DNA of 64,000 bases from Pedococcus sp031456495 (lineage in GTDB: Bacteria > Actinomycetota > Actinomycetes > Actinomycetales > Dermatophilaceae), in contig NZ_JAVDUW010000001.1 in NCBI RefSeq assembly GCF_031456495.1, positions 62,001 to 126,000 of the forward strand. The letters run 5' to 3'. Positions 40,582-49,938 of this stretch are shown here, one piece after another (the stretch's first letter is position 1; each line of letters starts with the position of its first letter). The translations under genes were made by a program, and so were the position numbers. The notes under the pieces were generated by a model. That model saw nothing but the letters and a program-made list of their open reading frames with translations. It was not told the DNA's origin and searched no databases.

Positions 40582-42027
40582 TCAGGCGGCGTATGCCGCG
40601 AGCTCGCTGGCGAGGTCGGCGTTGACCCGGGCCTTGACGCGCGTGCCGTCCGACGTGTGCTCGCTGGCGATCACGTCGGCCTCCTGGTGCAGCCGGCTGA
40701 CCAGGTCGCCCCGGTCGTACGGCAGCAGGACGTCGACGTCGATCGACGGCCGCGGCAGCTCGTCGGCGATGAGCGCGCGGAGCTCGGCCAGGCCCTGTCC
40801 GGTGCGGGCCGACACGACGACGCAGTGCTTCTCGTGGCGGCGCAGCCGGTCGAGGACCTCGGGGTCGGCCGCGTCGGCCTTGTTGACGACGACGACCTCC
40901 TTGACGTCGGCGGCGTCGACGTCGGCGAGGACCGCACGGACGGCGCTGATCTGGCCTTCGGGGTCGGGGTGCGAGCCGTCGACCACGTGGAGCAGCAGGT
41001 CGGCGTCGCCGACCTCCTCCAGCGTCGAGCGGAACGCCTCGACGAGCTGGGTCGGCAGCTGGCGGACGAACCCGACGGTGTCGGCGAGCGTGTAGAGGCG
41101 GCCGTCCTCGGTCTCGGCCCGGCGCACGGTGGGGTCGAGGGTGGCGAACAGCTGGTTCTGCACGAGCACGCCGGCGTTCGTCAGCCGGTTGAGCAGGGAG
41201 GACTTGCCGGCGTTGGTGTAGCCGGCGATCGCCACGCTGGGGACCGCGTTGGCGCGACGGGAGAGCCGCCGGGTGTCGCGGCTGGTCTTCATCTCCTTGA
41301 TCTCGCGCCGGAGCTTGGCCATCCGCTGGTTGATGCGGCGCCGGTCCAGCTCGATCTTCGTCTCACCGGGACCACGCGAGCCCATGCCCTGGCCGCCCGC
41401 GGCCTGGCCACCGGCCTGGCGGGACATCGACTCACCCCAGCCGCGCAGGCGCGGCAGCAGGTACTGCATCTGGGCCAGCTCGACCTGGGCCTTGCCCTCC
41501 CGGGACTTCGCGTGCTGGGCGAAGATGTCGAGGATCAGGGCGGTCCGGTCGATGACCTTGACCTTGACGACGTCCTCCAGCGCGCGCCGCTGCGACGGGG
41601 TCAGCTCGGTGTCGCAGATGACGGTGTCGGCGCCCTCGGCGACGACGATGTCGCGCAGCTCGTGCGCCTTGCCCTTGCCGAGGTAGGTGCTGTTGTCGGG
41701 GTGGCTGCGCCGCTGCACGACACCTGCGAGCACCTCCGAGCCGGCCGTCTCGGCCAGCGCGGCGAGCTCGCGCATCGAGTTGTCGGCGTCCTCCTGCGTG
41801 CCGTCGGTCCACACCGCGGCCAAGACCACGCGCTCGAGGCGCAGCTGCCGGTACTCGACCTCGGTGATGTCCTCGAGCTCGGTGGACAGCCCGGCGACAC
41901 GGCGCAGGGCCGCCCGCTCCTCGCGGTCGTACTGGTCGCCGTCGAACGTGGCCAGGTCGCTGTCGAGGATCTGCTCCTCGTCGGCCAGCGCCGTGGCCCT
42001 CTGGTCAAAGATGTTCTGCTTCGTCAT
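40582..42027 (-). CDS. hflX: GTPase HflX
   Basis: 481 residues, ATG 42027. The HflX N-terminal domain contains NSTYLGKGKAHELRDIV and the RGPGETKIELDRRRI motif. G1 is GYTNAGKSSL, G3 is DTVGFV and G4 is NKAD. HflX splits stalled 70S ribosomes, notably after heat or antibiotic stress. In mycobacteria, homologues contribute to macrolide tolerance. The N-terminal tail of about 80 residues is longer than in E. coli. It is the last gene of the recA-miaB-miaA-dapF neighbourhood; two plus-strand genes separate it from dapF. Confidence 0.96.
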   Translation of the reverse strand: MTKQNIFDQRATALADEEQILDSDLATFDGDQYDREERAALRRVAGLSTELEDITEVEYRQLRLERVVLAAVWTDGTQEDADNSMRELAALAETAGSEVLAGVVQRRSHPDNSTYLGKGKAHELRDIVVAEGADTVICDTELTPSQRRALEDVVKVKVIDRTALILDIFAQHAKSREGKAQVELAQMQYLLPRLRGWGESMSRQAGGQAAGGQGMGSRGPGETKIELDRRRINQRMAKLRREIKEMKTSRDTRRLSRRANAVPSVAIAGYTNAGKSSLLNRLTNAGVLVQNQLFATLDPTVRRAETEDGRLYTLADTVGFVRQLPTQLVEAFRSTLEEVGDADLLLHVVDGSHPDPEGQISAVRAVLADVDAADVKEVVVVNKADAADPEVLDRLRRHEKHCVVVSARTGQGLAELRALIADELPRPSIDVDVLLPYDRGDLVSRLHQEADVIASEHTSDGTRVKARVNADLASELAAYAA

Positions 42028-42159
42028 GTCCCCTCTAGGTTCTCACCCTGCAACACCTGCTGCGAACCGTTTAGTCCGGACCGGCCGCTCGCTGGGTGCG
42101 GCGAGGTCCGACGGGTGGTCCCGAGGAGGCGTCCCGGTGCGCCGCTACGGTGTCCCGTG

Positions 42160-42777
42160 ATGAGCACCGGCGACCACTACTTCACCGCCTCCCCCGCGAG
42201 TCCCGAGCAGCAGCGCAGCCTGACCGTCCGGCTGGCGGGGCGGGACGTGACCGTCCGCACCGCGGGCGGCATCTTCAGCCCCGACGGCCTCGACAAGGGC
42301 ACCGCGGTGCTGCTCCGCGAGGCACCCGAGCCCCCGACCACCGGGACCTTCCTCGACCTCGGCTGCGGCTGGGGACCCATCGCCCTCACCCTGGCCCTGC
42401 GGGCGCCGGGGGCGCGGGTGTATGCCGTGGACGTGAACGAGCGCGCGCTCGACCTGCTGCGCACCAACGCCCGCTCGCTCGACCTGCCGCACGTCCACGC
42501 AGGCCGGGCGGAGGACGTGCCCGCCGACCTGTCGTTCGACCTCATCTGGTCCAACCCACCGATCCGGGTCGGCAAGGCGGTCCTGCACGAGCTGATGCTC
42601 ACCTGGCTGCCGCGGCTCGCGCCGGGCGGGGTGGCCTACCTCGTCGTGCAGAAGAACCTCGGCGCGGACTCGTTGCAGCGCTGGCTCTCCGAGCAGCTTC
42701 CGGCCGAGGTGTATGCCGTGTCCCGGTACGCCTCTGACAAGGGCTTCCGGGTGCTCGAGGTCCGCCGGGCCTCCTGA
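42160..42777 (+). CDS. RsmC-like methyltransferase
   Basis: 205 residues, ATG 42160. SAM motif I is LDLGCGWGPIALTLALRAP. Motif IV is SNPPIRVGKAVLHELMLTW: NPP-I/F/Y is typical of methyltransferases acting on exocyclic amino groups of bases, as in RsmC/RlmG. It corresponds to the C-terminal half of RsmC, so rRNA guanine-N2 methylation is plausible but not shown. Its stop region is duplicated just downstream. It diverges from hflX. Confidence 0.9.
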   Translation: MSTGDHYFTASPASPEQQRSLTVRLAGRDVTVRTAGGIFSPDGLDKGTAVLLREAPEPPTTGTFLDLGCGWGPIALTLALRAPGARVYAVDVNERALDLLRTNARSLDLPHVHAGRAEDVPADLSFDLIWSNPPIRVGKAVLHELMLTWLPRLAPGGVAYLVVQKNLGADSLQRWLSEQLPAEVYAVSRYASDKGFRVLEVRRAS

Positions 42778-42810
42778 GGACCGACCCCAGCCGTCCTGAG
42801 GACCGGCCCC
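42772..42810. repeat. Duplicated stop region of the RsmC-like gene
   Basis: TCCTGAGGACCGACCCC (42772-42788, containing the gene's TGA at 42775-42777) is repeated as TCCTGAGGACCGGCCCC at 42794-42810, period 22 bp, one mismatch. A small hairpin, ACCGG-CATA-CCGGT, follows at once. Confidence 0.8.
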
Positions 42811-42860
42811 ACCGGCATACCGGTCAGGAACTGGCCGCAAGCAAGCCTAGCGTCGCCGAC

Positions 42861-43298
42861 ATGACCACAAACGCACAGAGCCCCACCCCCACGACGACCT
42901 TCGCTTCCGTCCGCGTCATCACCGACGACGTCGCGCGCCTGGTCGCCTTCTACGAGCTCGTCACCGGCCGCGCCGCCCGCTGGGTCACCCCCGCCTTCGC
43001 CGAGCTGGCGAGCGACCGCGCCACCCTGGCCGTCGCGGGCACCGAGACCCTCGCCTTCTTCGGCGACCGGCTGGCCGAACCAAGCGCCAACCGCTCGGTG
43101 ATCATCGAGTGGTTCGTCGACGACGTGGACGCCGAGCACGACCGGCTGCGCGACTCCGTGGAGGTCGTCGAGCAGGTCCCGACGACGATGCCGTGGGGCA
43201 ACCGGTCCATGCTGCTGCGCGACCCGGACGGCAACCTGGTCAACCTCTTCACCCCGGTGTCCGAGGCGGCGAGGGATCGGTTCAGCCCAGCGACGTGA
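42861..43298 (+). CDS. VOC (glyoxalase/bleomycin-resistance) family protein
   Basis: 145 residues, ATG 42861. Two beta-alpha-beta-beta-beta repeats: TTFASVRVITDDVARLVAFYELVTG (about 13-37) and VIIEWFVDDVDAEHDRLRDSVEVVEQ (about 75-100), ending MLLRDPDGNLVNLFTP. VOC proteins bind a metal or a ligand and may be dioxygenases, isomerases or antibiotic-binding proteins. The function is not determined here. The 3' end overlaps convergent dapF by 17 bp. Confidence 0.88.
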   Translation: MTTNAQSPTPTTTFASVRVITDDVARLVAFYELVTGRAARWVTPAFAELASDRATLAVAGTETLAFFGDRLAEPSANRSVIIEWFVDDVDAEHDRLRDSVEVVEQVPTTMPWGNRSMLLRDPDGNLVNLFTPVSEAARDRFSPAT

Positions 43299-44154
43299 CA
43301 CCGTCGGCGACGAGGACCGCCGGGCCGGCGAGCTCCACCTCGTCGCCCGGCAGGGCGCGGACCCGCAGGCGGCCACCCGGGACGTCGACCGTCCAGGTGT
43401 CCCCCTGGCCACCCGCCCAGAAGCGGGTCGCCAGGGCGGCGGCCGCAGCGCCCGTGCCGCAGGACCGGGTCTCCCCCACCCCGCGCTCGTGCACGCGCAT
43501 GCGGACGTGGCCGGCGCCGAGCGGGCGGACCAGCTCGACGTTCGTGCCGTGCTCGGGGGCCGGGTTGACCAGTGGCGCGAGGTGCAGGTCGAGGGCGTCG
43601 AGGTCGACCTGCTCGGGCAGCGCGACGACGGTGTGCGGGTTGCCGAGGTCGAGGCTCAGGGCAGACATCGGCTCGTGCCCGGGCAGGTGGACGAGCGCGT
43701 CGAAGCCCTCGTCCTCGGCGATCGCGGGCTGGGCCAGCCGCCACGGGCCGAGGTTGACGGCGATGAGCGCGTCCGAGCCCTGCCCCTCGAACCGGACGAC
43801 CTTGGTGCCGGCGCGGGTGGCGATGGCGAACTCGTCCGCGGTCTCCAGCCCCTCACGACGCAGGTAGGTGGCGAACACGCGGGTCCCGTTGCCGCACATC
43901 TCCGCGACGCTGCCGTCGGCGTTGCGGTAGTCCATGAACCAGCGGGCGTGCGTGGCCTGTGCCAGCACGCCGGGCTCGGTGGCTGCAGCGCTCGGCACGA
44001 CCCGGATGACCCCGTCGCCGCCGATGCCGGCGTGCCGGTCGGCGAGGCGGGCGGCCTGCTGCGCGGTCAGGTCGAGGGCGCCCTCGAGGTCGGGGACGAG
44101 GACGAAGTCGTTCTCGGTGCCGTGCCCCTTGGTGAAGGCGATCTGGTCAGCCAT
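43282..44154 (-). CDS. dapF: Diaminopimelate epimerase
   Basis: 290 residues from ATG 44154 (ATG 44163 would add three). It converts LL- to meso-diaminopimelate for lysine and peptidoglycan. The two catalytic cysteines are C87 in EMCGNGTR and the one in SCGTGAAAAAL (near 232). FTKGHGTENDF at the N-terminus is characteristic. The start overlaps the 3' end of miaA by 8 bp, so the two genes are likely co-translated. Confidence 0.97.
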   Translation of the reverse strand: MADQIAFTKGHGTENDFVLVPDLEGALDLTAQQAARLADRHAGIGGDGVIRVVPSAAATEPGVLAQATHARWFMDYRNADGSVAEMCGNGTRVFATYLRREGLETADEFAIATRAGTKVVRFEGQGSDALIAVNLGPWRLAQPAIAEDEGFDALVHLPGHEPMSALSLDLGNPHTVVALPEQVDLDALDLHLAPLVNPAPEHGTNVELVRPLGAGHVRMRVHERGVGETRSCGTGAAAAALATRFWAGGQGDTWTVDVPGGRLRVRALPGDEVELAGPAVLVADGVTSLG

Positions 44155-45097
44155 GTTCGCCATTGTCGCCGATCGCAGCCCGGACCAGCGCCACGGCCCG
44201 CGGGACGAGCTCGGGGTCCGTCGGGTCCAGCCAGGCGATCCGCGGGTCGGGGGTGAACCACGACTCCTGCCGCCGGGCGAACCGCCGCGTCATCGCGGTC
44301 GTCTGCTGCTGCGCCTCGTCGCGCGTCATCGTGCCGTCGAGCTCGGCGAGGGCCTGCGCGTAGCCGAGCGCCCGGGAGGCGGTGCGGCCCTCGCGCAGGC
44401 CTCGACGCTCCAGGTCGCGGACCTCGTCGAGCAGCCCGTCCTCCCACATGCGGGCGACCCTGCGCCCGATGCGCTCGTCGAGCACGCCGCGGTCCAGGCG
44501 CAGCCCGATCGTGACGGTCGGCTGGAGGTGCTCGCGACGGGGCATGGTGGCCGAGAACGGCCGTCCCGTGAGCTCGACCACCTCGAGCGCGCGCACCACC
44601 CGGCGCACGTTGCGGGACTCGATCCCCCGGGCCGCAACGGGATCCACGTCACGGAGGCGCTCGTACATCGCCTCGGGGCCGACCGCGTCCGCATCGCCCT
44701 CCAGCCGGGCGCGCACCGCCGGGTCGGTGGGCGGGATGTCGAGGACGTCGAGGGCTGCCCGGACGTAGAGCCCCGAGCCGCCCACCACCACGGGATGGGC
44801 ACCGCGGTCCTGGACGGCTGCGATGTCGGCCCGTGCCGCCTGCTGGTATGCCGCGACGCTGGCCTCCTGCGTCACCTCCAGCACGTCGAGCTGGTGGTGC
44901 GGGATGCCACGGCGCTGCGCCACGGGGAGCTTGGCCGTGCCGATGTCCATGCCGCGGTAGAGCTGGCTGGCATCGGCGTTCACCACCTCGCCGCCGAGCT
45001 CCTCCGCAAGGTGCAGGCCGAGGTCGGACTTGCCAGTCGCAGTCGGCCCGACCACGGCGACCACGAGGGGTCGGGCGGTCCCGGGGTGGGAGGTCAC
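44147..45097 (-). CDS. miaA: tRNA dimethylallyltransferase
   Basis: 316 residues from GTG 45097. It transfers the dimethylallyl group to N6 of A37 in tRNAs that read UNN codons. MiaB, encoded just upstream, then thiomethylates the product. P-loop GPTATGKS (17-24), the DASQLYRGMDIGTAK motif, VVGGSGLYVRA and RRVVRALEV are family hallmarks. The open frame extends 19 codons further into def, but GTG 45097, 4 bp past the def stop, gives a normal N-terminus. Confidence 0.96.
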   Translation of the reverse strand: MTSHPGTARPLVVAVVGPTATGKSDLGLHLAEELGGEVVNADASQLYRGMDIGTAKLPVAQRRGIPHHQLDVLEVTQEASVAAYQQAARADIAAVQDRGAHPVVVGGSGLYVRAALDVLDIPPTDPAVRARLEGDADAVGPEAMYERLRDVDPVAARGIESRNVRRVVRALEVVELTGRPFSATMPRREHLQPTVTIGLRLDRGVLDERIGRRVARMWEDGLLDEVRDLERRGLREGRTASRALGYAQALAELDGTMTRDEAQQQTTAMTRRFARRQESWFTPDPRIAWLDPTDPELVPRAVALVRAAIGDNGEHG

Positions 45098-45101
45098 CGC
45101 G

Positions 45102-45698
45102 TCAGAGATCGTGCTCGTCCGGCGCGTCGTGGCCGAACGGGTCCTCGTCGACACCCGGCATCCACGAGTGCCCGGGCACGCCCCAACCCTGCTTCTTGAC
45201 GGCCTTGCGGGCCTTCCGGCCCCAGCGGTCGTTGAGCCGGTCGACGTAGAGGAAGCCGTTGAGGTGGTCGTACTCGTGCTGCATGCACCGGGCGAACCAG
45301 CCGCTGGCCTCGAACGCGATCTCGTTGCCCTCGACGTCGAAGCCCGTCACCTTGGCGCTGAGACCGCGCTTCAGCGGGAAGCTCTCCCCCGGCACCGACA
45401 GGCAGCCCTCGACCTCGTCGTGCGGGTCCGGGTCCTCGAGCGCAGGCTTGGACGCCGTGACGTACGGGTTGACGACGACACCGCGCGCCGGGACCCCGTC
45501 GTCGTTCTCCATCTGCCACGTGAAGATGCGCAGCCCCACGCCGATCTGGGGTGCGGCGAGGCCGACGCCGTTCGCCGCGTCCATGGTCTCGAACATGTCG
45601 GCGACGAGCTCGGCGAGCTCGGCGTCGAAGTGCTGCACGGGTTCGGCCCGACGGTGCAGGACGGGCTCGCCCGTGATGACGATGGGGCGCACGGTCAT
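45102..45698 (-). CDS. def: Peptide deformylase
   Basis: 198 residues, ATG 45698. It removes the formyl group from nascent N-termini. The three motifs are present: GVGLAAPQIG (44-53), EGCLSVPG (97-104, metal ligand C99) and QHEYDHLNG (140-148, ligands H141 and H145, catalytic E142). The C-terminal tail (DEDPFGHDAPDEHDL) is acidic, as in other actinobacterial Def proteins. It lies between miaB and miaA, an uncommon place. A second def elsewhere (with fmt) would be usual. Confidence 0.97.
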   Translation of the reverse strand: MTVRPIVITGEPVLHRRAEPVQHFDAELAELVADMFETMDAANGVGLAAPQIGVGLRIFTWQMENDDGVPARGVVVNPYVTASKPALEDPDPHDEVEGCLSVPGESFPLKRGLSAKVTGFDVEGNEIAFEASGWFARCMQHEYDHLNGFLYVDRLNDRWGRKARKAVKKQGWGVPGHSWMPGVDEDPFGHDAPDEHDL

Positions 45699-45748
45699 GC
45701 GGGGAGTCTTCCAGATCGGTGCGGTCGCGTCCGGCGGGGGCCGAAACC

Positions 45749-47284
45749 TCAGCTGCAGCCAGGGGCGGCTACCGGGGCGGGCCGGCCGACGCCCGGCATG
45801 CCCAGGCTCACGGCCGGCTTGCCGCCGCCGGTGGGCTGGTCCTGGAGCGCCGCCCAGGCGTCGCCGCCGGCGGTGCGGCGCACGGCATACGCACCGCCGG
45901 AGAGGGCGGCGTCGGCGACGAGGTGGTGCGGCGCGCCGTAGGTGACGCCGACGGTGACCATGTCGCCGGGGCGCGGCTTCTCGGCGCCCTCGGGCACGGC
46001 GAAGTGGACGAGGCGGTTGTCCCGGGCCCGGCCGGAGAGGCGCTGGGTCTCGGTGTCCTTGCGACCCTCGCCGGTGGCGACGAGGACCTCGACCTCCCGG
46101 CCCTCGATCGCGCGGTTCTCGGCCCAGGAGATCTCCTCCTGCAGCTCGATCAAGCGGTCGTAGCGTTCCTGCACGACCGCCTTCGGCAGCTGGTCGGGCA
46201 TCGTCGCGGCCGGGGTGCCGGGGCGGATGGAGTACTGGAACGTGAAGGCGCTGGAGAAGCGGCTCTCGCGCACGACCCGCAGCGTCTCCTCGAAGTCCGC
46301 GTCGGTCTCACCCGGGAAGCCGACGATGATGTCGGTGGTGATGGCGGCGTCGGGGATCTGCGCCCGGACCTTCTCGAGGATGCCGAGGAACTTGGCGCTG
46401 CGGTAGGAGCGGCGCATGTCCTTGAGGACCTTGTCCGAGCCGGACTGCAGCGGCATGTGGAGGCTGGGCATGACGTTCGGGGTCTCGGCCATGGCGGCGA
46501 TGACGTCGTCGGTGAAGGCCGCCGGGTGCGGGCTGGTGAACCGCACCCGCTCGAGGCCGTCGATCTCGCCGCACGCGCGCAGGAGCTTGCCGAAGGCGAG
46601 CCGGTCGCCGAACTCGACGCCGTAGGTGTTGACGTTCTGCCCCAGCAGGGTGACCTCGACGACGCCCTGGTCGACGAGCGCCTGCACCTCGGCGAGGACG
46701 TCGCCGGGGCGGCGGTCGGCCTCCTTGCCGCGCAGGCTCGGGACGATGCAGAACGTGCAGGTGTTGTTGCAGCCCACCGAGATGGACACCCAGCCGGCGT
46801 AGGCCGAGTCGCGGCGCGTGGGCAGCGTCGACGGGAACACCTCGAGGCTCTCGAGGATCTCGACCTCGGCGCGCTTGTTGTGCCGCGCGCGGTCGAGCAG
46901 GGCCGGGAGGCTGCCGATGTTGTGGGTGCCGAAGACGACGTCGACCCAGGGGGCACGCTGGACGATGGTCGAGCGGTCCTTCTGCGCCATGCACCCACCG
47001 ACGGCGATCTGCATGTCGGGGTTCCTCGTCTTGGCGGGACGCAGCTGGCCGAGGTTGCCGTACAGCTTGTTGTCGGCGTTCTCGCGGACCGCGCAGGTGT
47101 TGAAGACGACGACGTCCGCGGCCTCGGGGCGCTCACCCGCGGGCAGGCTGTTGACGTCGACGTAGCCCGCTGTCTCGAGCAGGCCGGCGAGCCGCTCGGA
47201 GTCGTGGACGTTCATCTGGCACCCGTGGGTGCGCACGTCGTAGGTCTTCGTGCCGGCAGAGGGGTTGGCAGCTGTGGTCGTCAT
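45749..47284 (-). CDS. miaB: tRNA methylthiotransferase MiaB
   Basis: 511 residues, ATG 47284. It converts i6A37 to ms2i6A37. C22, C64 and C98 bind the auxiliary [4Fe-4S] cluster; C172, C176 and C179 (GCNNTCTFC) bind the radical-SAM cluster. A TRAM domain lies at about 385-460 (REVEVLVATGEGRK). The last 45 residues are a Gly/Pro-rich extension beyond the usual end, finishing PVAAPGCS. It acts on the product of MiaA, encoded in the same cluster. Confidence 0.97.
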   Translation of the reverse strand: MTTTAANPSAGTKTYDVRTHGCQMNVHDSERLAGLLETAGYVDVNSLPAGERPEAADVVVFNTCAVRENADNKLYGNLGQLRPAKTRNPDMQIAVGGCMAQKDRSTIVQRAPWVDVVFGTHNIGSLPALLDRARHNKRAEVEILESLEVFPSTLPTRRDSAYAGWVSISVGCNNTCTFCIVPSLRGKEADRRPGDVLAEVQALVDQGVVEVTLLGQNVNTYGVEFGDRLAFGKLLRACGEIDGLERVRFTSPHPAAFTDDVIAAMAETPNVMPSLHMPLQSGSDKVLKDMRRSYRSAKFLGILEKVRAQIPDAAITTDIIVGFPGETDADFEETLRVVRESRFSSAFTFQYSIRPGTPAATMPDQLPKAVVQERYDRLIELQEEISWAENRAIEGREVEVLVATGEGRKDTETQRLSGRARDNRLVHFAVPEGAEKPRPGDMVTVGVTYGAPHHLVADAALSGGAYAVRRTAGGDAWAALQDQPTGGGKPAVSLGMPGVGRPAPVAAPGCS

Positions 47285-47343
47285 CGCACCGACAAGGGTA
47301 CGTGCTCCCCCAGCGTGCGTATGCCGGGTCGCCGCCGAACGGT

Positions 47344-48105
47344 TCAGCGCGCCCGGAGGTCGACGACGAGTGGCGGTGCGGCGACCAGCAGCAGCACCAG
47401 GGCGGGCGCGAGGAGGACGGTGAAGCCCAGCGCCACGTAGCCGGCAGCGCCCGCGACCCCCCCGACGAAGAAGAGGGTCACGAGACCGGCGAGCATGCCG
47501 AGCTTGCCCAGGTCGGCCACGACAGGCGGCTCGCCGGACCGACGGCTGCGGTAGGCGGCCTTCCCCAGCTCGATGCCGATGTCGGTGATCATGCCGGTGA
47601 CGTGGGTGGTGCGGATCTGGGCCGCGGAGATCTTGGTGATGATCGCGTTCTGCAGGCCCATGGTGAAGCACAGCACCGCGACGAAGACGAGGTTCCGGTG
47701 CCGCCAGGTCAGCTGGTCGGCCAGGCCCCCGAACGCGAGGATGAGCAACGCCTCGAGCACCAGGACGTTAGCGAAACGCGCCTCGTGGTGCCGCCGACGC
47801 CCCCAGTTGAAGACGATGGCGCAGGTGCCGGCGCCGAGGACGAAGCAGGCAATCGCCTCCACCCCGATGCCGACCAGGCGCACCGGCCCCAGGACCAGCG
47901 AGTCCGCCACCGTCGCGGTCAGTCCGGTCATGTGCGAGGTGTAGACCGACACCGCGACGAAGCCGACGGAGTTCAGCATGCCGGCGATGAAGGCCAGGAG
48001 GTTGGCCAGGTGCCGGTTCCTGCGAGGGGTGCGGGTCGCGCCGGCCACCGTGCGAAGCCGCCGTGCAGCGAGCCCGACGGGACTCGGTGACTGCGACCAT
48101 GACAC
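47344..48105 (-). CDS. DUF1275 (YoaK-like) membrane protein
   Basis: 253 residues from GTG 48105; GTG 48048 is an alternative. Six hydrophobic helices are predicted. AFIAGMLNSVGFVAVSVYTSHMTGLTATVADSLV (helix 1 and the conserved SHMTG loop) and MGLQNAIITKISAAQIRTTHVTGMITDIGIELG match DUF1275. The family is widespread, with no settled function; transport has been suggested. It is inserted between recX and miaB on the same strand, 19 bp from the recX stop. Confidence 0.88.
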   Translation of the reverse strand: MSWSQSPSPVGLAARRLRTVAGATRTPRRNRHLANLLAFIAGMLNSVGFVAVSVYTSHMTGLTATVADSLVLGPVRLVGIGVEAIACFVLGAGTCAIVFNWGRRRHHEARFANVLVLEALLILAFGGLADQLTWRHRNLVFVAVLCFTMGLQNAIITKISAAQIRTTHVTGMITDIGIELGKAAYRSRRSGEPPVVADLGKLGMLAGLVTLFFVGGVAGAAGYVALGFTVLLAPALVLLLVAAPPLVVDLRAR

Positions 48106-48124
48106 GCAGCCGAGGATACGGACC

Positions 48125-48817
48125 TCAGTCGCGCTGGTGCTCGGGGGCGCCGCGGACGGCCTCGCGGATGACCTGCATCGACAGGTCGCCCGGGTAGCCC
48201 TTGCGGGCGAGCATGCCGGCGAGCCGGCGGGTCTGCACCGTGGCGTCGAGGCCGTGCATGGTCCGGAGCTTCTTGGCGACCAGGCGCTCGGCCTGCTCGC
48301 GCTCGTCCTCGGGGCGGACCTCCTCGAGGGCGGCCTGCGCCGTCTCGTCGTCGACGCCCTTGGTGCGCAGCTCGCGCGCCAGCGCCCGCTTGGCCAGCCC
48401 GCGGCTGGACTGCTGGGAGCGGACGAGCATCCCGGCATACGCCTCGTCGTCGATGAGGCCCACCTCGGTCATGCGGTCGAGGACGCGCTCGGCGACGTCG
48501 TCGGCGCAGCCGCGCTGGCGCAGCTTGTCGGCCAGCTGCTTACGGCTGCGCGGCGCCATCGCGAGCTGCCGCAGCACGATCTGGCGGGCGACGTCCTCGG
48601 CGTCCGGCTCACCGTCACGGGTCGTGGGGTCGGACTCGGGGTCGCCCGGGATCGGCTGCCACGCCTGCGGGCGGCGGCCCCGGCGCTTGTGCTCCGGGGC
48701 CCCACCCGGCTCAGGAGCGGTGGGTGGGGCGTCGCCGAACCAGGCCGGTCCCTCAGCCGACGTCGCGGCCTGGGCTGCCTCGAGGGCAGCCCAGGCCGCA
48801 GCGCGCTTGTCAGTCAT
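48125..48817 (-). CDS. recX: Regulatory protein RecX
   Basis: 230 residues, ATG 48817. RecX binds RecA filaments and limits strand exchange. The C-terminal 155 residues hold three helical RecX repeats: ARQIVLRQLAMAPRSRKQLADKLRQRG, GLIDDEAYAGMLVRSQQSSRGLAKRALARELRTKGV, RLAGMLARKGYPGDLSMQVIREA. The first 75 residues are a charged, Pro-rich tail common in actinobacteria. It follows recA by 41 bp and is expected to share its SOS transcript. Confidence 0.95.
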   Translation of the reverse strand: MTDKRAAAWAALEAAQAATSAEGPAWFGDAPPTAPEPGGAPEHKRRGRRPQAWQPIPGDPESDPTTRDGEPDAEDVARQIVLRQLAMAPRSRKQLADKLRQRGCADDVAERVLDRMTEVGLIDDEAYAGMLVRSQQSSRGLAKRALARELRTKGVDDETAQAALEEVRPEDEREQAERLVAKKLRTMHGLDATVQTRRLAGMLARKGYPGDLSMQVIREAVRGAPEHQRD

Positions 48818-48835
48818 GAGCGGTGACCGGTGGAG

Positions 48836-48862
48836 CGGTCAGATCAGGTCAGGTCCGGTCAG
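48836..48862. repeat. CTGACC micro-repeats after the recA stop
   Basis: On the minus strand the recA stop (48861-48859) lies in CTGACCGGACCTGACCTGAT and a further CTGACC follows: three CTGACC copies in 27 bp, the first containing the stop codon. The repeat is short, so chance is possible. Confidence 0.45.
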
Positions 48863-49938
48863 AACTCGACCGGAACCTCGGGCACGACCTCGGCCGGCTT
48901 GTCGACCTGCGGGCCGATGCCGAGCTTCTCCTTGATCTTCTTCTCGATCTCGTTGGCGAGGTCGGGGTTGTCCTTGAGGAAGTTGCGGGCGTTCTCCTTG
49001 CCCTGCCCGAGCTGGTCGCCGTCGTAGGTGTACCAGGCGCCGGACTTGCGGACGAACCCGTGGTCCACACCCATGTCGATGAGGCCGCCCTCACGCGAGA
49101 TGCCCTGGCCGTACAGGATGTCGAACTCGGCCTGCTTGAACGGCGGGGACACCTTGTTCTTGACGACCTTGACCCGGGTGCGGTTGCCGACCGGCTCGCT
49201 GCCGTCCTTGAGCGTCTCGATGCGGCGCACGTCGAGGCGGACCGAGGCGTAGAACTTCAGCGCCTTGCCACCGGTCGTCGTCTCCGGCGAGCCGAACATG
49301 ACGCCGATCTTCTCGCGGAGCTGGTTGATGAAGATCGCGGTGGTGCCCGTGGTGTTGAGCGCACCGGTGATCTTGCGCAGCGCCTGCGACATCAGGCGCG
49401 CCTGGAGGCCGACGTGGCTGTCACCCATCTCGCCCTCGATCTCGGCGCGCGGCACGAGCGCCGCCACCGAGTCGATGACGATGATGTCGAGCGCGCCGGA
49501 ACGGATCAGCATGTCGGCGATCTCGAGCGCCTGCTCACCGGTGTCGGGCTGCGACACGAGGAGCGCGTCGGTGTCGACGCCGAGCTTCTTGGCGTACTCG
49601 GGGTCGAGGGCGTGCTCGGCGTCGATGAACGCCGCGATGCCGCCGTTGCGCTGGGCGCTCGCCACGGCGTGCAGCGCCACGGTCGTCTTGCCCGAGGACT
49701 CCGGGCCGTAGATCTCGACGACGCGGCCGCGCGGCAGACCGCCGATGCCGAGCGCGACGTCGAGGGAGATCGACCCCGTGGGGATGACCTCGATGGGGGG
49801 TCGGACGTCGTCGCCGAGGCGCATGACCGCGCCCTTGCCGAAGTTCTTCTCGATCTGACCCATGACGGTGTCGAGGGACCTGGACTTCTGGTCCACTCCC
49901 ACTGCGGAGGGGTTGGTCGGTGCGGCCATCTTCGCCAC
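48859..49938 (-). CDS. recA: Recombinase RecA
   Basis: 359 residues from GTG 49938, which has AAGGA three bases upstream; ATG 49929 is the alternative. Walker A is GPESSGKT (78-85), Walker B is LDIIVIDSVAAL, loop L2 contains the FINQLREKIGVMFGSPETTTGG segment (broken family signature ALKFYASVRLDVRR follows), and the C-terminus is acidic and short. It forms filaments on single-stranded DNA for recombination and triggers LexA self-cleavage. A perfect LexA box lies 188 bp upstream. No intein is present, unlike some actinobacterial RecA proteins. Confidence 0.97.
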   Translation of the reverse strand: MAKMAAPTNPSAVGVDQKSRSLDTVMGQIEKNFGKGAVMRLGDDVRPPIEVIPTGSISLDVALGIGGLPRGRVVEIYGPESSGKTTVALHAVASAQRNGGIAAFIDAEHALDPEYAKKLGVDTDALLVSQPDTGEQALEIADMLIRSGALDIIVIDSVAALVPRAEIEGEMGDSHVGLQARLMSQALRKITGALNTTGTTAIFINQLREKIGVMFGSPETTTGGKALKFYASVRLDVRRIETLKDGSEPVGNRTRVKVVKNKVSPPFKQAEFDILYGQGISREGGLIDMGVDHGFVRKSGAWYTYDGDQLGQGKENARNFLKDNPDLANEIEKKIKEKLGIGPQVDKPAEVVPEVPVEF